A stretch of DNA of 64,000 nt from Elusimicrobium simillimum (GTDB taxonomy: Bacteria; Elusimicrobiota; Elusimicrobia; Elusimicrobiales; Elusimicrobiaceae), in the NCBI RefSeq assembly GCF_049639735.1, contig NZ_JBEVVA010000003.1, positions 372,001-436,000 of the forward strand, given 5' to 3'. Within the stretch, counting starts at the first letter, position 1. Each line of letters starts with the position of its first letter. A model generated the notes under the pieces. That model did not search any database. It was not told where the DNA came from and saw only the letters and a program-made list of their open reading frames with translations. Shown one piece after another: positions 58,383 through 64,000 of the stretch. The position numbers and the translations under genes were made by a program.

Positions 58383-59535
58383 GGGTTGTATTCCTGTCGA
58401 AGTATTCTTGCTTTAATTTTAACTCTCGCATAAGATAGTTCTCATCTATTTGCGTCGGAAAATATAAAATAATGTCTGCGGGCCTGTGTTTATATTCTTT
58501 GCTGACGGTGCTGTACTGCGGCGGTATTATGTTAACCACACCATAGAAGTTATGCGGCTTTTTGTCGAAAATTGTTTGGAAAGCGATGTCGCCTCTTGAA
58601 CGTTGTTCAAGATCTCTTAGTTTTTTCTTACAATTGTCACAAAAGAAATCCCACTCTTCATTAGGCCCGCCGTGTACAATAACGGAGATTATGTTTTTTT
58701 GGGGATAGCGTGTTTTAAGTAAGTCCGGTATGTTTATGCTGTTTTTTTCATCAAAAAAACCGTATGTTGTGTGCGCCGCGCCATTGTGGAAAACGATTTT
58801 GCCCTTTAAGTTGGTTTTTTCTACTGTGTCCAGCATTTTGTAGTTTCTTAGGTTTATTCCTTCTACAGACAACGGGCTGATTTGGGTGTCGTTAATAGTC
58901 ATGTTAAAATAAGCGCAGCAATCTTTTTCATCACCTTTATCCGCATCAAAATTAAAATCCGCGTAATGTATATTTACACCCTTAAACATAAGTTTGCAGA
59001 GAACCTGTTTTTCAAAAGTTTCTATTATACTGTGTCTTATGTCTGAAGATATGTAGGTATAATAGCCCGGACATACTTCGTTTTCTTCGCGTCCTATTGC
59101 TATCATTTGTTTAATATATTCAGTATTATCTTTTCTTTCTTCGCTTTCCAGCACGACGTCTGTTATTTTGTTGTCCGCGGTAAGGTTGTATTTATAAATT
59201 TCCCACAAAACAAAAGATTTAGAAAAAATGTCTGTATGTTTTTCCCCAAACAGGATTACGTCGTTTTTATCAAAAATATTTTTAATCAGGGCGTCTTTGC
59301 CTGCTGTGGAAAGTTTGCGTTCGTGGGTGGTTATGTATTGGTTAATAACCGCTTTGTCTTGCATAAACCATGCTGAGTTATCGGCAGGCAGCCTGTGTAT
59401 TTCGCTTAGCGCATGCTTGGTGTCTGCGGCGTACTTTTGCCTTAGTTCTGCTATTGTTTTATTATAATCAACACCTTGCGCAGACAGTTGGCAGGCGGTT
59501 AAAAAAACGGTGGTTATTAATAAAATTTTTCTCAT
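58327..59535 (-). CDS. Exported GExH-motif lipoprotein (ChaN/Tiki-like), upstream paralog
   Basis: A 402-residue protein with a lipoprotein signal (MRKILLITTVFLTAC). NDVILFGEKHTDIFSKSFVL and FHNGAAHTTYGFFDE match the key motifs of the neighbour at 57267-58382; NIIPPQYS and HRPADIILYF match its end. It has a Cys pair FFCDNCKKKL and CCAYFN not found in the paralog, and a C-terminal extension of about 40 residues that overlaps the next gene by 56 bases. Such exported proteins might bind heme or metal, or act on peptides; this is inference. Confidence 0.7.
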   Translation of the reverse strand: MRKILLITTVFLTACQLSAQGVDYNKTIAELRQKYAADTKHALSEIHRLPADNSAWFMQDKAVINQYITTHERKLSTAGKDALIKNIFDKNDVILFGEKHTDIFSKSFVLWEIYKYNLTADNKITDVVLESEERKDNTEYIKQMIAIGREENEVCPGYYTYISSDIRHSIIETFEKQVLCKLMFKGVNIHYADFNFDADKGDEKDCCAYFNMTINDTQISPLSVEGINLRNYKMLDTVEKTNLKGKIVFHNGAAHTTYGFFDEKNSINIPDLLKTRYPQKNIISVIVHGGPNEEWDFFCDNCKKKLRDLEQRSRGDIAFQTIFDKKPHNFYGVVNIIPPQYSTVSKEYKHRPADIILYFPTQIDENYLMRELKLKQEYFDRNTTHENKNHIYENYFNTVRMR

Positions 59536-59570
59536 ATATAAATATTAAATAATACGTATATAAATAACAT

Positions 59571-59608
59571 GGGCCCAAAGACCTAATTTCAAATAGGTCT
59601 TTGGGCCC
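59571..59608. repeat. Perfect 15-bp hairpin
   Basis: GGGCCCAAAGACCTA (59571-59585) pairs with TAGGTCTTTGGGCCC (59594-59608). It lies 36 bases upstream of the 59535 start. No T-run, so it is not a standard terminator. Confidence 0.7.
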
Positions 59609-59669
59609 AATGCAAATTAATTGTTTATGGTAATACGGAAGATATTATATTGCCGCTAACCTCCGCTAC

Positions 59670-59750
59670 GAGCCCACCGGTTTAGAGATATTTTTAATGG
59701 AGTGAGGTATATCGTGAGCCCCCGGAGTGGTGCGAATATCCGAATGGAGT
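59670..59750. repeat. Two imperfect direct repeats downstream of tRNA-Ser
   Basis: 59670-59703 and 59716-59750 both begin GAGCCC, continue CCGG or CGG and end AATGGAGT, with a variable middle of about 15 bases. Unknown role. Confidence 0.5.
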
Positions 59751-59786
59751 TAAAAAACAAAAATTCGCCAAAATCTGAAGAAAAAA

Positions 59787-59872
59787 CGGAGAGGGAGGGA
59801 TTCGAACCCTCGATACCTTTTGGGTATACAGTCTTTCCAGGACTGCGCCTTAAACCACTCGGCCACCTCTCC
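59787..59872 (-). tRNA. tRNA-Ser (anticodon GGA)
   Basis: An 86-base class II tRNA: acceptor GGAGAGG pairs with CCTCTCC, anticodon stem CAGTC/GACTG with loop CTGGAAA (anticodon GGA), long variable arm (TATACCCAAAAGGTA) and T arm GAGGGTTCGAATCCCTC. CCA is not encoded. Confidence 0.93.
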
Positions 59873-59956
59873 TAAATTCAAATACTATTATAGCAAATCT
59901 TGCTAACGGCGTAAAAAAAGAGACTATTTTCTAACGGAAACATCAAAATATAAAAC

Positions 59957-61129
59957 CTAAAAATAACTTACTTTAATGCGTTTGCCCATTTTTCTAAGGC
60001 AGTCGGCCAGTTCTTCAACAAGTCTCATTTTAATGTTAAAGTTTATTGGCAAGTCCGGGTTTTGGTGGGCGGGGTTAACCGCGCGGCCTACGTAAAAATT
60101 AATATCTGTAGCTTCCTCAAACAATAGCCTGGCTATTTGCGAGGCGCCGTCTTTTTTGTGGCTCCATTGTGAATATGTTTCGTTGTCTTTCAGGTAATCT
60201 TTGGCGTATGTTAAAACTTTGTTTATGGTTACCACGCCCTCTGTCACCATGTCAACGCCCTCGATAGTAGCCATTGGCGGAACGTCCGGGTCATGAAAGT
60301 CCAAGCCTTGCACAATTTCTTTACCCAAATATTTTGCCGCTATGGACGATGTTGTGCCGCCGCACACAATGTGCTTGCCTTCTTTTGAGAAGAACAGCGA
60401 CATCATTTTATCGCAGTCGCTGCGGTTAGACGGCGGACCTATTACCAGGTTCATAGGTTCGCGCTTGGCTATTTTTACTGTGCATACGGTGGTGTCGTCG
60501 CCGGGTTGTCCGCCGTACAGGCGGTAGCATTCGTCCAGTAAAATTTTGGTAAGTGTTTTAGCGGTGAAGCCTGTGTAGTAAAAGGCTTTCATGTACTCTA
60601 TAATATCTTTTCTTTCCCAGCCAAAGTTAAGCTCCGGCCCGATGCCGGCGTGTATGGCGCCGTCGCTCATGGCTATAAAAATGTCGTTTTCTTGCAGGAT
60701 AATATTGGAGCGGTAGATTTTTTTGCCGTTAATATCCATAAGCGTGGTTGGCATAGGGTACGGCTCGCCGCCGCGCAGCATTATAACCTGCGGGTTGTCG
60801 TACTGTATAACTTCCATTTCTCTATTGTTTATCACACGCATGATGGTAAATGTGGAGTAGGCCATACCACGTACGGAGCATACAGGCAAAGTGGCAGTAA
60901 TAGTTTGCACGCATTCCTCTATATTCATGTTTTGGGAAATCATTGTGGAAATAATTTTAGAGGTTAACGTAGATAAAATATTAGCCTTAACCCCGCTGCC
61001 CAGCCCGTCCGCCAGTACAATTACGGACGAATAGTCGCCCTGCGCGGCCATGTCAATATGGTCCCCGCAAAGGTACTCGCCGTATTTATTAAGGCTTTGG
61101 TATCCTATGTCAGCGTAAAGATCATTCAT
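59957..61129 (-). CDS. SpoIIE/PP2C-type serine phosphatase
   Basis: A 390-residue protein. The first 225 residues form a PP2C-like domain of the SpoIIE type: LCGDHIDMAAQ, VIVLADGLGSGVKANILST, YDNPQVIMLRGGEPYPM, IFIAMSDGAIHAG and GGQPGDDTTVCTVKIA, with the metal-binding Asp residues intact. The last 160 residues form a second domain without a family I recognise (IVCGGTTSSIAAKYLGKEIV), possibly binding a regulator. Such phosphatases work on serine-phosphorylated proteins. It overlaps the sensor hydrogenase gene by 8 bases and is the last gene of the operon, so it probably acts on a protein phosphorylated in response to that sensor. Confidence 0.88.
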   Translation of the reverse strand: MNDLYADIGYQSLNKYGEYLCGDHIDMAAQGDYSSVIVLADGLGSGVKANILSTLTSKIISTMISQNMNIEECVQTITATLPVCSVRGMAYSTFTIMRVINNREMEVIQYDNPQVIMLRGGEPYPMPTTLMDINGKKIYRSNIILQENDIFIAMSDGAIHAGIGPELNFGWERKDIIEYMKAFYYTGFTAKTLTKILLDECYRLYGGQPGDDTTVCTVKIAKREPMNLVIGPPSNRSDCDKMMSLFFSKEGKHIVCGGTTSSIAAKYLGKEIVQGLDFHDPDVPPMATIEGVDMVTEGVVTINKVLTYAKDYLKDNETYSQWSHKKDGASQIARLLFEEATDINFYVGRAVNPAHQNPDLPINFNIKMRLVEELADCLRKMGKRIKVSYF

Positions 61130-62798
61130 CGGAAATGGATTCCTTAAGTTTGGTTAAAGCTATTTTAGTTTCGGCCGCGGTCTCACCCAGCAGTGACGCT
61201 ATTTCCTGCACAATACGCATTTGTTTATCTACCACTTTGTCGGCGGTTTGTATTGTTTGGTAGCGCATATCTTCTTTCTTTTTGGCCTGCTCTTCTTCTT
61301 CTGTAATGTCACGCATTACGTAGATAATTACGCGGTTGGCGCGGTCGTAAATAACGGTTTCTTCAACGTATTTGTTGTACTCAGGCAAATAGGCGCGGCG
61401 GTTGCGCAGCGGCTTACCGCTGGCGCGTACTTCCATAAAAACTTTAGGGTCTAATATTCTTACAACAGGTTCGCCAAGTATGTCTGATGTCTGGCGTATG
61501 TTAAGTATAGCTCTGGCGGCCTTGTTGATTTGCTGTACTTCAAGGTTCTCATTAACCACAACAATGCCGTTGGGCGTGTTGTGTATGATGATGTCGGAAA
61601 ATGTTTCGGCCTTGTCTTTTAAAAACGGCAGGCACATAGAAAGGTTAGCTTTACCCTGGTGCACGGCAACCGCTTTGTCGCGGCAGGTATTGTATCCGCA
61701 GGACCCGCAGTTTAGCTCATCCTCCGGTTTATTTTTGCCCATTTTTTTAAGTATGTCTTGCAGTTGTTCGTCAGTAGGCATGCTTTTTTTAATTTGTATG
61801 GGCAGGAAACGCTGGTAGAGGAAGTCTTTTACAGGCTCCGCCACTTTAAAATCTTTTTTGCCGGCGTAGTCGGCCACTTCCATATAATCACGCAGGGGGG
61901 AATGGTTGTACTTTTCCATAACCGGCCCGCCTATGCAAGAGCCCGCGCAGGCGGACATTTCCACAAAACATTTGGAGACATTACCCTTCTTAATGTCTTC
62001 AAGCGTTTCTATACACTTTTCCATGCCGTCTATGGCAATGTATTTGTAATCTTCGTTACTGCAGTCCATAGTTTTTAAAATACCGCCGCTGGTGGGGAAG
62101 AAGCGCGCTTTGCTTTCTTCTTTCTTTTCTTTTTTTTGCTCCAGCGTTATGCCCTCGGCCTCCAGCCATTTGCTAAGCTCGTCAAAGGTAAGCACATAGT
62201 CAACTATGCCTGTAAGGCGCTGGGCTTCGTCTTTTTTAGAAATGCAGGGGCCTATAAAAACTGTTTTGGCGTTTGGGTGCCTTTTTTTAATATCAAGGCA
62301 ATGCGCCTGCATGGGGGAAACTACGTCGGCTAAATATTTCAAATTTTCAGGAAAATATTTTTGTATAAGTAAGTTAATAGAATGGCAGCAGGAGGATATT
62401 ACAATATCTTTGTCGCCTTTTTTAAGCATGTTTTCGTACTCTTTTTTCACCATCGTAGCGCCAATTGCGGTTTCTTCCGCGCTGTGAAAACCAAGTTTTT
62501 TAAGCGCCGCTTCAAGAGCCTCAATACCTACGTTGTCAAAGTTGGCCACAAATGACGGCGCTACGCTGGCTATCACGGGGTCGCCCCCGTAAAGAAGTAC
62601 TTTTACATTTTCTACGTCTTCTACAATTTTTTTGGCGTCTTGAGGGCATACCACAAAGCACTGCCCGCATAATATACACTCTATATCAATGATGTGCGCC
62701 TGGTTGCCGGAAAACCTGATAGATTTTACCGGGCAGTGTCTTATGCATTTGTAGCAGTTTTTGCAGTCTGTTTTATTAAGCTTTAATATTTCCCTCAT
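61122..62798 (-). CDS. Sensory [FeFe]-hydrogenase-like protein with PAS domain (HydS type)
   Basis: A 558-residue protein. Residues 12-22 and 41-51 hold two [4Fe-4S] ferredoxin motifs (CKNCYKCIRHC, CILCGQCFVVC). The H-cluster domain follows with SSCCHS (137-138), GPCISKKDE (Cys185) and ACAGSC (284, 288), so the Cys ligands are kept, although the Pro and Trp of TSCCPxW and the final GGGQ of catalytic enzymes are lost. Residues 364-389 hold a further Fe-S motif (CGSCGYNTC and later Cys). A PAS domain spans about 395-510, then a coiled coil. This is the layout of group C sensory hydrogenases, thought to sense H2 or redox state. It is the core of a five-gene operon with adhE. Confidence 0.92.
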   Translation of the reverse strand: MREILKLNKTDCKNCYKCIRHCPVKSIRFSGNQAHIIDIECILCGQCFVVCPQDAKKIVEDVENVKVLLYGGDPVIASVAPSFVANFDNVGIEALEAALKKLGFHSAEETAIGATMVKKEYENMLKKGDKDIVISSCCHSINLLIQKYFPENLKYLADVVSPMQAHCLDIKKRHPNAKTVFIGPCISKKDEAQRLTGIVDYVLTFDELSKWLEAEGITLEQKKEKKEESKARFFPTSGGILKTMDCSNEDYKYIAIDGMEKCIETLEDIKKGNVSKCFVEMSACAGSCIGGPVMEKYNHSPLRDYMEVADYAGKKDFKVAEPVKDFLYQRFLPIQIKKSMPTDEQLQDILKKMGKNKPEDELNCGSCGYNTCRDKAVAVHQGKANLSMCLPFLKDKAETFSDIIIHNTPNGIVVVNENLEVQQINKAARAILNIRQTSDILGEPVVRILDPKVFMEVRASGKPLRNRRAYLPEYNKYVEETVIYDRANRVIIYVMRDITEEEEQAKKKEDMRYQTIQTADKVVDKQMRIVQEIASLLGETAAETKIALTKLKESISDE

Positions 62799-62812
62799 AC
62801 ACGCTCCGCTTT

Positions 62813-63052
62813 TTAAGCTTTAACAAGAATCTCTTTTTCAAAAAACTCTTTGGCGTCCTGCGCGTGTACAGAGTGTACCGCGCCGTCTATTGTAACGCAA
62901 ACGCCTTTTTGGCAGCTGCCCATGCAGAAAGTTCCGCTAAGGTCCACCTTGTCATTTAGTTTATGCTCCTTAATGAGATACTGCAGCTGTTCCACAACCT
63001 GGCGCGATCCCTTTAAGTGGCAGGAACTTCCTATGCAAACCGTAATCTTCAT
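62813..63052 (-). CDS. Thioredoxin-like [2Fe-2S] protein
   Basis: A 79-residue protein with the NuoE/HndA-type [2Fe-2S] pattern: Cys6 and Cys11 (C-X4-C) and Cys43 and Cys47 (C-X3-C) in a thioredoxin-like fold, with an extra Cys52. SGTFCMGSCQKGVCVTIDG is typical. Small proteins like this act as electron carriers or subunits next to [FeFe]-hydrogenases. It lies 14 bases from the sensor hydrogenase gene and 15 from the kinase gene, so it probably exchanges electrons with the sensor. Confidence 0.9.
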   Translation of the reverse strand: MKITVCIGSSCHLKGSRQVVEQLQYLIKEHKLNDKVDLSGTFCMGSCQKGVCVTIDGAVHSVHAQDAKEFFEKEILVKA

Positions 63053-63067
63053 ACTAAGTTCTCCTTG

Positions 63068-63817
63068 TTATTCAAAATCCACTACATTAATAAAGTGCAT
63101 TAAAAACTCACGTTCGGCCGCTTTGCCTTTAACGGATTGAGAGGCTGCTACTATCGGTATCCATGACTGGATATATTTTTTCTCTGTATTGCTTTTTTTG
63201 CAGAACAGGTCTAAATATTTTTCCGCGCCGCTAATGTTACCGTCAAGGTTAAACAGTAAATATGTTCTGGCCACGTCGGCAGAGGCGTTGCCTTGCGTGG
63301 CGTGGGACCAGTCTAGTATATACGGCGTGCCCTCGGGCGTTACTATAATATTGCTGGGGTTAAAGTCACCGTGGCAGACTTTATTATGTTTAGGCATGCC
63401 TTCTAAGCGTGTGTGTAACTCGTAGCGGGTGGCGTTGTCAATGTCGGCCTCAGATATTTTGCGGTTCATTTTATCTTTAAGTTTGCTGAGCAGCGGCGCT
63501 TTTTTAGAGTGCACTTCCATTTGCAGGTCAACAAACATATTTAAATATTCGTCAAACTTATCCGGGTTTTGGGCCATAAGCTCGGCCAGTGTTTTGCCTT
63601 TAATAAATTCTGACACTATTGCCCATTTGCCGTCTACTTTTGTTACCTCAATAACTTTGGGTATATTAAGGCCTGTTTCCTCAACGCGGGCCTGGTTTAA
63701 GGCTTCGTTAAGTACGTCGGCTTTGGAGTAGTCTTCATTAAAAACTTTAATGGCTTTGTCGCCGTCTTTGTATATTGTTTTGGCTGTTCTTACGGCTATA
63801 ATTTTGTCTAAGTTCAT
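63068..63817 (-). CDS. APH-fold kinase (aminoglycoside phosphotransferase family)
   Basis: A 249-residue kinase of the APH/choline kinase fold. KAIKVFNED holds the ATP-binding Lys; WAIVSEFIKGKTL is the hinge; VCHGDFNPSNIIV is the catalytic loop (H-X-D-X4-N) and YILDWSHA the metal-binding Asp. There is no resistance context; it lies between adhE and the [2Fe-2S] gene in a sensory operon, so a regulatory kinase role is more likely. Its ribosome site GGAGG lies within the last codons of adhE, and the gap between them is two bases. Confidence 0.87.
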   Translation of the reverse strand: MNLDKIIAVRTAKTIYKDGDKAIKVFNEDYSKADVLNEALNQARVEETGLNIPKVIEVTKVDGKWAIVSEFIKGKTLAELMAQNPDKFDEYLNMFVDLQMEVHSKKAPLLSKLKDKMNRKISEADIDNATRYELHTRLEGMPKHNKVCHGDFNPSNIIVTPEGTPYILDWSHATQGNASADVARTYLLFNLDGNISGAEKYLDLFCKKSNTEKKYIQSWIPIVAASQSVKGKAAEREFLMHFINVVDFE

Positions 63818-63819
63818 AA

Positions 63820-64000
63820 TTATATTCCTCCTTTTTTGCCGTAGTAGGCGTTAAGGTACATTTGTTTAAGTTCGGCAATTAACGGGTAGCGCGGGTTGGC
63901 GCCGGTGCACTGGTCGTCAAAGGCTTGTTCTGTCATTTCGTCAAGGCGGGCTAAGAAATCTTTTTCATCAATATTGTAATCTTTGATAGTTTCTTTTATG
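63820..64000 (-). CDS. adhE: Bifunctional aldehyde-alcohol dehydrogenase AdhE, C-terminal end
   Basis: The gene enters from the right edge; 59 codons plus stop are visible. The sequence AFDDQCTGANPRYPLIAELK followed by QMYLNAYYGK is the characteristic C-terminus of the iron-dependent alcohol dehydrogenase part of AdhE. AdhE turns acetyl-CoA into ethanol through acetaldehyde, using two NADH. The frame ends in AAAGGAGGAATATAA, which includes the ribosome site of the kinase gene. Its position as first gene of the operon links ethanol production with the sensor. Confidence 0.92.
   Translation of the reverse strand, partial: IKETIKDYNIDEKDFLARLDEMTEQAFDDQCTGANPRYPLIAELKQMYLNAYYGKKGGI

Noticed and set aside
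63068..63817. APH-family gene as an antibiotic resistance gene
   Set aside because: The fold is shared by many kinases, and its coupling to adhE and the sensor operon argues against resistance.
1..64000. CRISPR array, rRNA operon or prophage
   Set aside because: No regularly spaced repeats, no rRNA core sequences and no phage structural, integrase or transposase genes were seen.

Overview
This window looks like part of the chromosome of a Gram-negative, anaerobic, fermentative bacterium. The outer membrane is indicated by LptE, a LolC/E-type permease, many lipoproteins and two predicted beta-barrel proteins. Anaerobic fermentation is indicated by the C-terminus of a bifunctional AdhE and a sensory-type [FeFe]-hydrogenase. 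Solitary type IV pilin-like genes, each with the N-terminus GFTLIELLVVVLIIGIL, are scattered along the window. Together with the hydrogenase cluster this suggests the phylum Elusimicrobiota, close to Elusimicrobium. That placement is inferred from gene content; no search was run.

Layout. 1-3.1 kb: the end of an FKBP-type prolyl isomerase, a pilin gene, two anchored proteins of unknown function and rpsT. 3.1-11.9 kb: DNA repair and housekeeping genes, namely a short uvrC, a recG broken by a frameshift in a G-run, an oxidoreductase, and the classical leuS-lptE-holA block. 11.9-14.7 kb: a tRNA-Glu followed by three small exported-protein genes and two copies of a 168-bp repeat whose 3' end mimics the tRNA 3' end. 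14.9-31 kb: ychF, an RNA methyltransferase, a UvrD/PcrA helicase, two pilins, gpmA, dnaE, a NUDIX hydrolase, mutS and mutL. 31-48 kb is accessory: ankyrin proteins, a periplasmic nitroreductase, a DUF4861 lipoprotein, a frameshifted TetR next to an intact operator and a short structured transcription unit, two paralogous methyltransferases, a CD3324-family regulator with a leader-peptide-like 5' region, ogt, psd, a His/Met-rich MarR with a clear operator, ppa, a flavodoxin-like reductase, an SDR and a tRNA-Leu. 48-57 kb: a cell-wall amidase, NIF3, an M20 peptidase, a pseudopilin next to the prepilin peptidase that would process all these pilins, two beta-barrels, a LolC/E permease and another pilin. 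57-59.5 kb: tandem paralogous exported proteins with a GExH motif. 59.8-64 kb: a tRNA-Ser, then a tightly coupled operon on the minus strand.

That last operon, in transcription order, reads adhE, an APH-fold kinase, a thioredoxin-like [2Fe-2S] protein, a PAS-containing [FeFe]-hydrogenase-like sensor, and a SpoIIE/PP2C-type serine phosphatase. Junctions are overlaps or gaps of at most 15 bp. It reads as a redox or H2-sensing module coupled to ethanol formation, with a kinase and phosphatase as a possible on/off pair. It is the strongest candidate here for an under-described system.

Other signals not explained by ordinary genes are a family of hairpins with conserved ends and core but variable, still complementary arms; a pair of about 50-codon fragments that share both peptide sequence and a covarying stem; five genes whose start codon lies six bases after a -10 box (apparently leaderless); and a possible attenuator upstream of the CD3324-family gene.
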